Of a DNA stretch of 64,000 nucleotides, positions 1-12,578 are shown piece by piece. The position numbers were made by a program, and so were the translations under genes. The notes beneath the pieces are model-generated. The model saw only the letters and a program-made list of their open reading frames with translations. It searched no databases and was not told where the DNA came from. How positions within the stretch are numbered: position 1 is the first letter of the stretch; the number at the start of each line of letters is the position of its first letter. This DNA comes from Kappaphycus alvarezii (lineage: Eukaryota > Rhodophyta > Florideophyceae > Gigartinales > Solieriaceae), in the NCBI GenBank assembly GCA_002205965.3, contig NADL03000042.1:496001-560000 (forward strand), read 5' to 3'.

Positions 1-2330
1 CGATTTGAAAATTTAGAATGAATTATTAGGTAACGGGTGAATGTAGAAAATTTATGAAAAATTCAAATCCACCTTGCATCACGGGCAGTAAATTAAAGTT
101 GATTTCATCGGCAGAATTTTTCCTTTTGTAATTTTATAGAAAAAACTACTCTCAAATTGAAATAACTCGGAACATTTCAAATTTCGTCAATAAAAAGCTG
201 GAAAACATATATTAAATTTTACGACGATCTATGTACTAATTCGTTACTAGGCATTTCTTTGGCATATTAATATCTGCTGAAAAAAACAGCGGCTTTAATG
301 AAAAATATTTCCTAAGAGTTTCGAGTAGGGATATGTTCGGGTATTTAACAACTTATGAATTTATGTACTTCTCAAGAGCAACTTGGATGCAACTTGATTT
401 CTATGTAAAAACTTTGTGAGCAATTTTCTTCTGAGTTGATCTTTATATTTGAAAAAATATTGTTGCCCCGAATTAGTATTAAGTGAAGTTCAAAAATAAT
501 TCTTTCGAACTGGTAAAAAGTTATTTCCCCCGACTATCTCATATTGGCCAACCTTCACTCCTTAAGATGAATATGAAGCTTAGAGTATCAAAATTAACTA
601 TTTTACTCTATATATTAAGTGATTTTTATTGTATTCATATCATAACTTTTTCGAAACTAAAACCATTCAGATATTTTTTGCAAGAGTTTAGATTCAAATA
701 TCATCTGTAAAGTATGAGGTAACTGTTGGAGATTTTTTGAATCAGTGACATGAATTTCTAGAGTCTTTAATCTTTGATATGAAGTTCTTTAAACCTTTCA
801 TAACGTTTACTTTTATCAAAATGATAATTTGTAATCAGAAATAGTTAAATTACAATCAGAATAAACAGAATATGGAAAGACAAGTGGAGTTTTCTGTTTT
901 CTTTCGGAAGTTTTAAGATCGGGAAAACCCTTTTGAGAAATCATAAACAGAGTGAAAACAGTAAGAAAATAATTTTTGTACATGTTTTGTTCAGATTTGA
1001 GCATGTGGGTGCCACGGAATGAACATTGTATCAGTATGATTATTGAATCATTAATGCGCCCAAAATTTATAAATAAATAATGCTTGAAGATTTTAAAATA
1101 TAAGGGTAAATCAAATTGTAGCGAAACTATTTATTGAACTCTACAAAATGGGGTTACATTTTTTTGAACATATCCTGGATTAATACTCACAGCTGTATAT
1201 GAATTAAAATTAAATCCGGAAATAATCCTGAAGAATACCATCTTTCTTTTCTGTAAACTTAGTAAATGATTACACAAATATTTATTTTGAAAACTTACAA
1301 TCAATAGCCTCCATTAAAGCATTATTAAACATAATTTTGTATTATTTCATAAGATAAATAATTGAGGAACGAGAAAGCAGACCAAAAAATGTACACTCAA
1401 TATATGGTTTAGTACCAAGAAAATTGAACTGATTATTTATTTATTCTTAGGTACCAGGAGTATTAATGTTTGTCAGTTCTTAGAGATACATCGGTAATTA
1501 TGAGAAATAATTGTGATTTTTATTCCTCAGAAAGCTAAAATTTGTTGATACTAAAAATTTCCCCCTTTTTCCAGTAAGTAATTAATATTAAAACGGTTTA
1601 ATCTTCAGTTTTTGTCAACATTGAAGATATTTAGTGACTTTTAGATTTCTATCACGCCCATTTTCAAAGTCTAAGCAAAATAATAGGCGCAATAGTTCAT
1701 ATTTACTCTCAATAAAATCAATTAGTTATGAATTTGTTTAATAATTCGCAGTTTTAGATTGTTAGGAATCAGACATGGAAAAGTATCACAAGTTTTTCTT
1801 AAATTCACGTGCAAATAAAAGAAATATGAAACTTGCCATGAGGGGAAAAAGCTTAATAATAAAAGGCGTCACCAATTCATATTAGGTGAAACTACGAAAA
1901 AGTACTCAAAAATAAATAAAACCAAATAAACAGTATGGATATCCTATTTGAACTACCTTTCATAGCAGTCAGTAACGAACCATGAATAAATCATCCTCAC
2001 TAGTCATCTATTTTCGCCTATATATTTAAATTATTGAATTTGAATAAATTTCACTACAGTCATAACGAACTTGGCTGGTTTCCACCAAAGATATGACTTT
2101 AATTGATGATAAAACAAACGAAGTACGCTTTTTACCTCTTTTCATCCTGAAAAGACAGGGTTCCTTGTAGCTTAGCATGAATTCTGATGTGATTTATAAA
2201 TGAGACAGAAGAAGAACGCCGGCTTATAAACATGTGCTATGAGTTTAATTTTTTAATTTTTAATGCGTACTGACTTATGAATAACTCGCAGATTTTGAGT
2301 CGTAATAATTTAGCGTCCAAGACCATTTAT
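1..2330. other. AT-rich stretch without genes
   Basis: Only short, unrecognisable ORFs (under 80 codons) are open here on either strand, and composition is strongly AT. I saw no transposase, reverse transcriptase or RNA gene signature. It may be a decayed repeat region, but nothing in the sequence identifies it. Confidence 0.6.
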
Positions 2331-2337
2331 CTCAACT

Positions 2338-3400
2338 TTGGTGTGGAGAGAACCAGCGATTAATGCATGTTGTTTTCGAACATACCTATTAATTGTCTCG
2401 GGGTCAAATCAATTTTCTTTGTATCCGAACAACATTAAAAAAACCTTACAAACAATTGTCACTCGGCCTTCCTCTATTGGACCTCCTTACACCACTACTT
2501 CCCCAAAATCTGCCTTTTGCCCCCAAAATCTCAAGTCAATAACTTCCCCTCAATGTATTTCAGAAAGATTGGTACTCCATCTAAACCCTACAGTCGGAGA
2601 TCCTCACGCAAAATACGAGCTCTTCAATCTCCGTTAATATTTGATCGATGAAGAGCACGCCAAGTTTCAACCTCTCTACCACGGTACCCGCACCTTTACT
2701 CATGCTAAAACTATCTCAGCAACATTTGCAACACGCACAAAATGAACTCATCTAAATCATATTCTTTCCACGCCCAGCCTCTTCCTCACAAACCCCTGCA
2801 AGAGAACGGATTTTCTACGAGGACAAAACCAACAATAATACCAGTATTATCTTCATCTCCGCTGACTGGAGAAATTTATCCAAACGTTCACGAAACTGCT
2901 TCTGCTGCCTATGGCGAAGTAAGCATCCCCGTTTTTCCCAACCGACCATTCCAATGTCATTTGGAACCACTCGTCTATCCCAAACTCTGCCGCTATCCCT
3001 CTTTCTAAATGATTTACCCCCAAACTCCACATAACTAGTCCCACAGATGCTCAGGAAAATTCCGTTAGCGAATCTCGCGCTTTCCTTCCTTCCCTGAAGG
3101 TTGTAATTAGCTTGCTTGTGCGTGAAACCTCCCTAACTCATTAGTTCCCCCAATACACACAACTACATAACCTCTTTAGCAAATACTCAACCCCAAACCT
3201 AGAAACTGAACACAGATTCCGCTTTAGACATGTCACACCACCCATATGTCTCTCTTCAACTAAAGTGAACCACTCGTTCGCCACTTCATCGCCGCGACCC
3301 TGTTTATAGTGACTCTTTAAAATTCGGCCATGACGGACCTGATTCTCTTGCCGTTTCACCCCATGGTAATTTCAAGATCTTCAAAAAAAAAGAAGGGACG
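2338..3400. other. Less AT-rich island with broken ORFs, unrecognised
   Basis: Composition changes to more C-rich on the + strand. Several ORFs of 60-100 codons overlap on both strands, for example 2338-2637 and 2742-3008 (+) and 3141-3359 (-). None shows a family motif that I recognise, and reading frames change every 200-300 bases. It could be a decayed gene or mobile element. I cannot tell which strand was coding. Confidence 0.3.
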
Positions 3401-3737
3401 GTACGGCACAAAAAATTGAAATAAATAATTCTTGCAATCCCCCAAGCCCCCTGATTTCATAAATGTGAGTACAGAGTGTTAGATGTGCTCAAAGAAATTT
3501 CTGAATAAAGAATGATACCAAATCTAACTCATTGCTTCTTTGGTGATGCCAAATCAGTCCTATTACCACATACACTATCAGGTTAATAATTTTAATACTT
3601 TTTTATTGGATATATGCCTCAATTTTCTACAACTGAGCGAAAAGATATGACTATCTCAAAATGTTACAATAAAAACACAATGAAATTATGGACTTAACAG
3701 ATATGCAATTTCAGGCATTTAAGAAGTGTAACGATTA

Positions 3738-4165
3738 TCCTTATGCATTACCTCAAATACCCTGACAGTATTCCTCTAGTGACTATTACCAAGGATTTAC
3801 ACTGTGAGAAGACATCAATGCATCTTGTGCACTTTACCCAGATACCAGCGCCACTATACAGGCTCAAGATGGACAAAAAGAATGCGAAGTCGAATCAATT
3901 CTCAGTCACAAGAAATAACACTGAAAAAATAATATCATTAAATGGAAAGGATCTGCAGATCAAGAGAACTCATGGCTATCAGAAAATGAACTTTAAAGCT
4001 GTCAATATCTGCTATACAGGTACAAGAATCGGGGCGAATATTCTTCGCAGGGGGAGCGATGCCCATACTGTACATTACCTCAAATACCCTGATAGTATCT
4101 CTCCGGTAACCGTTACCTAGGATTTACACTTTATGAAAACAGCAGTGAGAATGTGGAACTGTACG
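3738..4165 (+). repeat. Direct duplication of about 85 bp within a 125-codon ORF
   Basis: The segment from about 3742 recurs about 330 bp later from about 4071. Both copies encode HYLKYPDSI followed by a Val-Thr-rich stretch and a DLH motif. The ORF 3743-4120 contains the first copy and the start of the second, then stops. Similarity continues past the stop in the same frame (DLH, then KT, then CTQ-like residues), so an in-frame stop probably ended a longer repeat protein. The residues between the copies are unrelated and basic. I do not recognise the protein. Confidence 0.5.
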
Positions 4166-4199
4166 CAGACACCAGTGTAAAACACAATCTCATACCTTT

Positions 4200-7100
4200 G
4201 TGCGCTCAACACCCCACAAGAGGTTATGAAAAGACAGGGTCCGTCATGAATCGAAAGTTTTCACGCAAATATAGAAATTGATAAGTCGAAAATACCACGA
4301 AGAGGTCGATAGTCCTGCTTAGAATTTCTTCATTACTTTGATTTATCGCTATACAGGTCTGGGTTTGAGTAACGAGGAGTCCATTAAAAGTGAAGATGTT
4401 GATGTAGGAATCGTTGCTGGGATGAGGTGCGCATACCAATACGGAGTACTTTGTGGATCCGGGATGTAAAACACGAGTGGAAGGCACGTTGTTCATTTCA
4501 TGGAACTCTCTTTGGAAAATTCTGAAACTTTTTCAGTCAAGCTTTTCATAAACAGAGCCTGATTAAAATTTGGCGTTACTACGAATAATTTTACAATATT
4601 CCTGTTTTTGTACTTTTTACCACTCGCGCCAGTTTTGTTTGTAACTACACAATTTTTACATCCGAGATTCCTAGTTGCATGTTTTACTCTTGGACATAAT
4701 AAGGTGTGCCGTGCGTTATGATGCAACTGAGATGAATAAAATAGAGTCGTTTAGATGTAACCCATATCATTTCTATTTAGAATCGGGGATAGCACTGGGA
4801 ATACATTCGACGGAAATAACTACAAACTGTGCAATTCTTTCTACTCATTTTACTGAAAATGCTGCAATGAAACCATTTAGAACAGTCACAATTTGACTCG
4901 AAGAACTTGGATACATGGAAGGCTACGTTTTCTGTGAAGTTGATGGTGGGATTGAATTCCCTTAGAGATTCAGGGAGTCATGCGTAGTGATGTTTACCCA
5001 AAAAATGAGTTACATAACTTTTTAAAGAGCAGATTTATCCCGTTTGTAATGTCTCTCGTGGAAGCAGAGAAGTTCGATAGGGGTATATCGCTGAGGACGA
5101 GATTTGCAGAAGTAATTATCTTATAATGGAATTGTTGCAAGCATCAGTAGTGCTTCCGGAAGTATAGTTGTGGGGACGAGAAAAGATGGATAAAGACTAA
5201 GAGTCAATGGGATACAAATTTGTATAGAAGGGCTAGGTATAACACCTATTATCAGTGAATAACGTGAAAGAAATTCTTCTCAGACCAAACGTCGAGCTTA
5301 AAGTCCCAACTATTTGGGTGTTCACTTGAAGTTTTCTCCCAACCCTGTTGGAAGCGATTCACTCAGCTTGTATAACTTTTTCTGCTAATATTCAAGTCTC
5401 AATAAAACATACCCAATACCATAAAATGCATTACAGGGAATCTTATGGACGAGGAAGACAACAAAAGATAATATCAGGACAAATATCTAGATATGTTTTC
5501 ACAATATTCGTTCTCGAGATTAGAGCAAAAAATTTCCTCCGAAATACTCATACCCCAGTGCTGTCCCTACAGATTATGTAGAACCGCCCAGGATGATAGA
5601 TAAACTCTTTGGACGTATTAACATTCTTTAATCTCTCTTTCTCTGAGCCTCTGCTCTGCCGACCCTCAAAATCCGCTCTATCCCCAACGGAGGAGTGCTG
5701 GATTATTATTACACCCTCAATCTCCCCTCTGTCCTCGATAGAACCTCCCACTGTTTTATACCAGTGGCTTCCATGAGTCCTTACAGTCTTGCTCATCTTT
5801 AGATCCCTGCACATCCTCCTCAGCCTCTTCCGGCTTCCCTGGCTCTTCTGCTTTTTCCTTCCATCTATTTCTCTCCGTTTTCGACAAATTGACAGCGAAC
5901 CCACTCACACGCATTCCTGGTCCATACTTCTGCATTATTTCTCTTATTCAGTTGGCTCATTGGTCATCAAGTCTAAGCCGTTGATAGGACGGCTGGTTCT
6001 AGTTGATTCTGCTGTGGTGAGAGACTGGTCGAGGTTGGTAAAGTTGAGGGAATGAAAGCAACCCGATGAAGTGTTTGTTGGCAGATGTGTTGCTTCAAAT
6101 ACTTTTCTATCTAAATTTAAATAGGGGAATATCTAAAGCTTTGCCTTCATTTTGTTAGCAAGAATATACAAATGATCAACTAAAATTCATAAATACACCC
6201 CGCGACTATGTTTCTTTTCTTTATGAATTCATCCCTAAAAGCTTCTTTAAATCCTTTCATGGCTATCTTGCATTCTATTGCTATGCTTCACAGTCTGACT
6301 TTCTATCTGCTCCTGAACTTCAATGTATCGACTGCCAACAAAAACCTCTTAAATGCCAGATTGCCTTACTAAGGGAACATATGAAATTTCTAATAGGGTA
6401 AAAATGGCGTCAACAGAAAATGAACCTCCAAGTACCCGAGATGATAGTTGTTGCGGGCGATCAAAGTGCTACGGTAGACCTTAGCGGACAAGGATGAGGA
6501 CGAGGAGTGGTAGTGAAAGAATAGTTATTATTCTAGTAGCCAACTCTAAAGGGGAAGGCTCTTCCACCTCGAGCTGATTGAAGGATTTGGTTCGGAATTG
6601 ACTACCAACTTCCCTTCCTCCCCCCCCCGAGGAAGTATTTTATTCAGATTATATGCGCTGCTAAAAGCGTCAGTAACGCAAGAAAATACTGTAGATGGAC
6701 TCATCTAATTGTTAAAGATACTTGACCTAGACTAAGCAAATCTACTCCTCACAATCTTCGTCCTGGATCAGAACCGAGAACTTACCTCGAGACATCACAA
6801 GTACCCATGCAGTCGCCATACATACCCGTGAATGATTCACGACTGCCTACCCCTTCTTGAAACCCATCCATCGCACCTGACGCCCCTCCAACCGGGTCCA
6901 TGGCCGTGCCCGCCTGTTCCAACCGATTCCTTCCTTTTACTCCCATAGGAACCAGTTCTACACCCTTCTCTTCACCTCCGGACTCCTCGACCTCCTCGTT
7001 TTTCTCATAGGAGTCGTCCTCTCCCTCCGTTTCTTCCATCCCGTAGACCAACTCCGGAGCCACAAACTCCTCGAATCACTCATATGTCTTACCATATCAC

Positions 7101-8560
7101 TCTTCCGAGTCCCCCTCAACCGCGTCCTGCGCTTCTTTATCTACCATATGACCGTTCTACAAGCTCCTTCAGGCTCTTTCATGTTTTTCGACGGAGGAAT
7201 TCCTCTAAATCGGTTGGGCCCGAAGGGAATAGAGAGGAGGCGGTGATGGATAGAGGATGGCGGGATTTGGAAATGGAGCAAAAGAGGGATATTCCCTGCA
7301 TTTTGGCTTCAAAGAAGGGTTCAATAGTCGAATAGTTGTTGTTAGAGGACCGTAGATAATTTTAGTCCGAATCCGTCGTGTTGAAATAGCGTCAACAGGC
7401 TTGATTCGCAGGTCAACTGAACCCAAATGGGCGCAAAATTAGTCTTGCAGTGCCAAGCAGTTAAAATCGCCTTTAAAAGGATCATTTATGGCGAAAATTA
7501 CGTGTTCAAATTTTTATTACTGATATACGTATATATTGAATGTTGAAGACAACCAAATAGCCTGAGAAGACGAAAATAATCAATGAGAAAGAGGGAGATG
7601 GCATATAAAAACAAGGCTCGAATTTCTGATAAAATTAAAGGGGTCAATCGTGATAGCAATTGCCCTTAATTATGAAAAATTTCAGAATCAAGGGTTCAAG
7701 AATTCAAGGATCACGGCGCGGGCCCGTTTTTTAGCGCTGGTGTAGTTATGGTGCTGGTTTCAATACTCTATTCTTTTTACTAGACTCAAGTTGGGATCCA
7801 ACTACACGCATTGTATACTATTCTAGATGTAAAACATACAAGCGATAATCAGCTTCTTGGAGATTCTTCTGACAGCGACAACATTGAATGAAGTCTATGA
7901 CATAAATATCCTGCTTGGACGTAATGACTCATCGAATCTTTCCGCGATCGTGTCACTTGTTAGTGACATAGTTCTTCTCATTGCAACACAGTTACGCATA
8001 CCGGAATATTTGCAATAATGTTAAGACAGCAATGACTGCAATGAAAGTAATCTGTTGAAGTTAATGTACATTCAGACAACAAGGAAATAGGAGGACCTTA
8101 AAATTGAGCTCGGATAGACGTAATCAGAGTATTGTAGGAATTATACAAATATTGCCTGGTTATCATTCCATATTCATAGATAGTCGCACATAAAAAGAGA
8201 GAAAGAGAGAAAGAAAAACGTATAAACAAGTTAGAATTTCGTCGCGTAAAAGAAAAAAGAAAATGTAGAGAGAAGCATTGGGAGGAAGAATCCTGCGCGT
8301 AAAGAGAATACCTTCAGTTTCTCTCTTGACAAGTTTCATATAAAGTGGAGAGGATTTGATTCGATCATGAAGCTGCAACCGGGAAACCGATTGATAGTCC
8401 ATATGCTTTTTTTCCGGAAATGCTCCAAAAATATCATCATTTCCATTCAAGTTGAATGGAAGGGAACGCGTGAGTTGGTGAGTTGTTGCATCTCAGGATC
8501 CTATCAAAGGGATCAGTGCAGACAAATTAGTTGTTACAACGGACCGGATAATCAGAGCAT
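4200..8560. other. Intergenic sequence with unrecognised ORF scraps
   Basis: Contains short ORFs on both strands and some purine/pyrimidine-skewed blocks. The most protein-like is 6782-7063 on the minus strand, an acidic Glu-rich stretch whose frame is open for about 20 more codons upstream. No family could be named. A weak, unproven resemblance to a Copia protease region lies near 4440-4480 and 4780-4860. Otherwise nothing identifiable. Confidence 0.35.
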
Positions 8561-8564
8561 GGAG

Positions 8565-8611
8565 GAAGAGGTTTGGCTGTTTTACTCTTCGAAGAGATAT
8601 TCGATCTATCC
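8565..8611 (+). repeat. Dispersed 46-bp motif, copy A
   Basis: First of five copies of a short sequence whose core reads GGTGTTTTACTCTTGGAAGA followed by a TATATCCGATCTATCC-like end. This copy is diverged (GGCTG for GGGTG, TTCGAAGAGATATT in the middle). It lies about 40-80 bp before the recognisable beginning of the non-LTR reverse transcriptase. Function unknown. Confidence 0.6.
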
Positions 8612-8639
8612 TTCAGTACATTGCATGATGGGTGTGAAA

Positions 8640-8991
8640 TAACTTTTCCTTGAAGGAAAGACCATTTTTCCTATCGCGATCGTCAGACATCGCCCTTGCG
8701 GCTACTGACATCCCGATCCCGATGAACATCACTGAGAATGCTTTCCTAAACACTATCCAACGCCTCAGGCCCAGATCCCTCGGGCACGGACCGGATGTCC
8801 CCGCAGCTCTTGCACCCCTTGACCAACGCAAGGGTGGGCCCCGGAGCAGGAGTCACAGGCATCTCAGGGCTGACGGCAGTCGTGGCGAAGCTCCCAGGGC
8901 TAGCTCCCGGACAATACCATCCCTGTCATCACCTCCGCAACAGTCCTCACCATCCAGGAGTGGCGGAAAAAGTCCGCTTAATCGCTACTGG
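8640..8991 (+). pseudogene. Non-LTR retrotransposon RT, N-terminal part (interrupted)
   Basis: The reading PLDQRKGG, then in another frame GVTGISGLTAVVAK, matches the start of the reverse transcriptase domain in non-LTR elements, where a 'LDKRKGG.RP...VLRRLVAK' type block precedes the first palm motif. The frame change falls near 8830. The coding sequence stops being RT-like at 8991, where the left LTR of a Copia element begins, and resumes after 14005. It is therefore the left piece of the element described at 14077-16110. Inference from motif resemblance, moderately sure. Confidence 0.55.
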
Positions 8992-9269
8992 ACAATTTAA
9001 CTTGTGTTAGACGACACCTCAGCAATAGCAGTGGTAGCGGTGTACGGCAATTGACTTTTCTGTCTGCCTCTCCGGTCTCCGTCCCTTTTTACTTTTCACG
9101 AACGAAACTACCATTAAGTACCGGTACAAATGGCAAACAAACAAAAAATATGACCATTAAACATATTTAAACATTAAAGACGACCATTAAACAAATTCAA
9201 ACCATATTGAGGACCATCGGATGGAGCTTCATTGAATCAGTTGACGTCCTGATTCAACAGGTTTCACAG
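8992..9269 (-). repeat. 3' LTR of Copia element 1
   Basis: Matches 13725-14005 almost base for base, with scattered transitions and small indels. Inside it are imperfect internal repeats of GACCATTAAACA-like units. Being next to the polypurine tract and the RNase H end makes it the 3' LTR for the minus-strand element. Confidence 0.9.
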
Positions 9270-9283
9270 TCCTCCTTCTTCCA
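9270..9283 (-). other. Polypurine tract of Copia element 1
   Basis: Read on the minus strand, the sequence immediately before the 3' LTR is GGAAGAAGGAGGA. Copia-type elements use such a purine run to prime plus-strand DNA synthesis at this position. Confidence 0.75.
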
Positions 9284-9319
9284 CTGTTCGATCTATCCTT
9301 GTAGACTGTACGGATGACA

Positions 9320-10082
9320 TCCTTCGAAAGAAGCATCAGCTTTCCAGTAAACATTGTAAGCTGTAAGGTTTCGAGCAAAGGTCTATCGGGTTTGGTCAAA
9401 GGGTCAGCCAGGTTAACCTTTCCAGGTATCCAAAAACGCGGTTGACCTTGTGCGTTTCGAACTCATACCGAATAATGCTGACGTCGCCGCGAATAGACCG
9501 ATCTACTGAGTTGCGACAGGTAGACAAAGTTTCGAATAGGTCCTTCGAGTCCAGTGCTACCAACAACTCGACATCTATACCCATCAGAGCTTTGTAGTCG
9601 CTTGCCAGTACCTTGCTTTCATCTATGGCTTCTCCTGCAGCTAGAATCTCGGCTGCACCTATAGACTTCACAGGTCTCTTAGACTTATGCGAAGACAAGA
9701 GAGCGTGTGAAATATTGAACCAACATCGAAGTCACCAATTAGTAGACCAGCCACAGTACCAAGTTGACCATAATCTATGTTCCTGCTGGCATCTGCAAAA
9801 ACCAAATAGACATGTTGTACTGCTTCTTGTTTGCTGGAAGATCGTACTTGATTGTCGATCCTAGTTTCTGAAGCAGCCTTGTAGCGTTGATCTGTAGATC
9901 AAGTCGTGTACTTTTGTGGATGGTACTCTTTGCTGCAGATGACTTGAGTAAAAAGCACAAAAAGGAGACGCTTCAATCCCAAGCCATCCAATTGAGCTGT
10001 TGACGGAACGAAAGGAGCTTGTTTCTATAGCATTCAACAATTCATCTCCCTGCTTTCTTCTCTGTCTCGAAATAGAAATCAC
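9320..10082 (-). pseudogene. Copia element 1 RNase H region (frameshifted)
   Basis: On the minus strand, in successive frames: SSIGWLGIEASPFCAFYSS and LQQRVPSTKVHDLIY (connection region), then KRPVKSIGAAEILAAGEAID and ALDSKDLFETLST (RNase H core with the acidic E and D residues), then in another frame IPGKVNLADPLTK near 9410, the usual closing motif of Copia RNase H. At least two frame changes separate these blocks, so no functional enzyme is made. This is the C-terminal part of the polyprotein, next to the polypurine tract. Confidence 0.82.
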
Positions 10083-10230
10083 TGTAATCCACTTATCTTA
10101 TCGTCGCCATTAATCTCGATGCTGTAATCTGCATGTTGGCAAATCTGCAGTCCAAAGAGCAAGAACGTACCGGGACCATAAAAGACAGTCCCAAGTTCGT
10201 ACTTGAGCTGAATTGAGTTGATCAAGGATT

Positions 10231-10740
10231 CTATGACATCCTTTCCCCTGCAAACAACACATCGTCAACAATTTTCACAGCCACAGCAACTAAAGTTCCA
10301 ATAGAGTTTCTGAGGTAGAAAAGCTGAGGAACATGTATTACCTGAAACATACCAATCGATTTTAGCAATGCATCACTCTGCTGTTGCCACTTTGCCCCTG
10401 CATTGACAGACCATATGCGGCAGTCAGCAACAACCAATAATGGTTTTTTTCCTCACTCTCACGTGTAGGAACAACATATACACCTCGCAGGGCATCTCCG
10501 GTCTTCAAGAAAGCGCTCTTGAAATCGATCTTAGCCAAACACCATTGAAATATGGTTGCCAAAGAGAGCGGGATCCTGATACCAATCGGTGGACACCAGC
10601 GGAGTTTCTTTAGATGAAGCTTCTCCGAGTCTTTATTGCCATGGGGCAATCCTTGCTTTCATCTTTAAAGAATTGTCATCGTTCGTCTTTACCTGGTAAA
10701 ATGCGTGACTGGTGATGATATTTGCGTTTTTCATACCTTA
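10231..10740 (-). pseudogene. Copia element 1 reverse transcriptase (frameshifted)
   Basis: The minus strand shows LAKIDFKSAFLKT (palm motif with the first catalytic Asp) at about 10510-10545, followed by VYVVPTRES and AAYGL. In a second frame, from about 10437, come KWQQQSDALLKSIGMF and KIVDDVLFAG, which is the paired-Asp active site motif of Copia reverse transcriptases. Both catalytic Asp-containing motifs survive but in different frames. Between integrase and this domain the sequence to about 11340 is a degenerate acidic hinge. Confidence 0.82.
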
Positions 10741-11343
10741 GATATGGGCACTATGTCCACAGTCTTCTTAAACTCTGCCTCTTCCTTCTTGTGGGCGTTT
10801 AAGATAGCGAAGGTCGGTAATCCTTGAGCCTGGTGCTTCATAAAAGGTTTTAACCAAAGACTGAGACGTAATCCTTCAGAACCTGTTGCTCTAAACTCTG
10901 TAGTTGTTAAGCACCGACTTGAGCACTACTTGCAGAAACGGCATTGTCAGTGTTGTATCGCCAGACCTCATCCTCCATGTGAGTATCTCTTCTTCCCCAT
11001 CATCGTAATTGATGTGGTACGTGTTGTCATCCCGTTGATTGACCCGACTGTTCCTGGATAATATGTGTCATCCATTGGCCAGTATACTTCTATGTCATCG
11101 CCTACCGAAGGTAGCGACGTTAGTCTCTCTTCTTGGTTATCATCGTCCAAAACGGAGTCTTCACTTGGCTGCGTGATCGACTGACTGTCAGAACCTTCTA
11201 CATCAGTTGGTCCACTGTCCTCAGCGAACTCTGCTATTCATTCATCGATACTAATAGACACAGCATCGATTCCTTCTTGGATATCTCCAGCAAGAGAGTT
11301 TTCTGGTAAGGCCATTCGGACATCCTCTATGGCAGCCTGCATT

Positions 11344-12501
11344 TTAGTTCCTTTTTTCCCTGGGACAGTGACGGTCCCGAGTTTTATCGAAATATAACAC
11401 TACCTTTGGTGCAGACCATGTGCCACGTTTCTCGAATTGCTTCTTAACATAAACCTGCACTGTATCACCAGCAGACACTGTAACCTCTGATATAGAGATA
11501 GAGCGCAGAATGCGATTCAGTTTTCGACTAGCAATAAGCTTGTCGTGTGCTTCTAGAATTTCTGTAGGTACATTGATCGCAGCCTTGCCCTCATTAACAG
11601 GTCTTGTATATTCTTTTGCTAACTCTTGTGCCGAGCACACGTCTGTATCATACAAATCGTTAGAAATTCTTATGGCTCTTTGCAACATCAATCTTTCGGT
11701 CTCTTCGGAGTCCGATGGGTGCTCTGCCTTCAATCTGAGATAGACATCACGAATTGTTCTGTGATTGGACTCAAGTACATTTTTGTTGTGCCTTCGAGGC
11801 GGTATCGGACGCGCTTCTATTCCAAGACTGCTCAAATAATCACTAAAGTCGGAGTTTTCGAAGGCGAGGTCAAACAAAACAGTCTCGGGTATCCAAAACG
11901 GACTTAACCACAGAGACTCAAAAAGCGGTATAGCATTCCGCATCGACACTGTCTCCACCACGTCTCCGACTGAGTATCTGGAATTGGAGTCCATGATATG
12001 GAACACGAGTTTATTGTCCAGGTACATATGATCAACACACACCACAGTGTTGAAGTGACGGCTCATGGCGCTAAGAGAAATTTTCCTAGTTTCTTTTGTC
12101 TTTGCCGTCGTCAGACATCTAGGGCATTCATCAAGGACACGCGTTAGGTATTTTTGCACTTCAGCGCTCCATAGGTTGTTGCGCTCGAGAAGCGTTTTGA
12201 TATCGGAGTAGTTGGAGTGCCCACAGACATGCTTGTGCACCTTGTCAATTACTTTCTTGGTCTCCGACCAAGGTCTCGGATTTTCTTGGTTTCCTATGTT
12301 GGCAGTTGCACAGAAAACCTTAGTCATAACTTCGCTTTGCAAGCATTTAACGTCTTCAAGCAAGAAAGACTCGTAAGAAATATAGCAATGTAGATCCTCG
12401 TTGTCAAATTTATCTAGTCGGATTTGTCCGGCAGTAACAGCCTGTGGACTCCTATGTGTTCGATGTTTCACATCTTTGTAAAATTTCGTCCCACGATCCA
12501 C
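11344..12501 (-). CDS. Copia element 1 integrase (open frame of 385 codons)
   Basis: The longest intact piece of the element. A zinc-binding N-terminal domain (HKHVCGH, then CPRC) is followed by a DDE core: VVCVDHMYLD (first Asp), VLFDLAFEN (second Asp) and NVLESNHRTIRDVYLRLK (Glu). The Asp-to-Glu interval is about 32 residues, slightly short of the classic 35. A basic C-terminal domain follows, with VSAGDTVQVYVKKQFEKRG resembling the SH3-like end of integrases. The protein would insert element cDNA into the genome. The frame begins inside the polyprotein, so the ATG at 12501 need not be a true start. It is preserved as an ORF although its neighbours in the polyprotein are frameshifted. Confidence 0.85.
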   Translation of the reverse strand: MDRGTKFYKDVKHRTHRSPQAVTAGQIRLDKFDNEDLHCYISYESFLLEDVKCLQSEVMTKVFCATANIGNQENPRPWSETKKVIDKVHKHVCGHSNYSDIKTLLERNNLWSAEVQKYLTRVLDECPRCLTTAKTKETRKISLSAMSRHFNTVVCVDHMYLDNKLVFHIMDSNSRYSVGDVVETVSMRNAIPLFESLWLSPFWIPETVLFDLAFENSDFSDYLSSLGIEARPIPPRRHNKNVLESNHRTIRDVYLRLKAEHPSDSEETERLMLQRAIRISNDLYDTDVCSAQELAKEYTRPVNEGKAAINVPTEILEAHDKLIASRKLNRILRSISISEVTVSAGDTVQVYVKKQFEKRGTWSAPKVVLYFDKTRDRHCPREKRN

Positions 12502-12578
12502 TGAGAAGAGCCTTCCATGATGATGAAGAATACTAACGAGGTTTCCATTATCGGTATTAGCACATAGAATAACAGAAC

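Noticed and set aside
4780..4895. Copia protease remnant (LESGIA in place of DSGAS)
   Set aside because: Only a vague resemblance in one short frame, with no neighbouring integrase or RT support.
8990..9010. Canonical TG...CA LTR ends at TGTG/CACA
   Set aside because: The eleven bases outside TGTG are also shared by both copies, so the LTR must extend beyond it. The flanking five bases would then not match as a target duplication.
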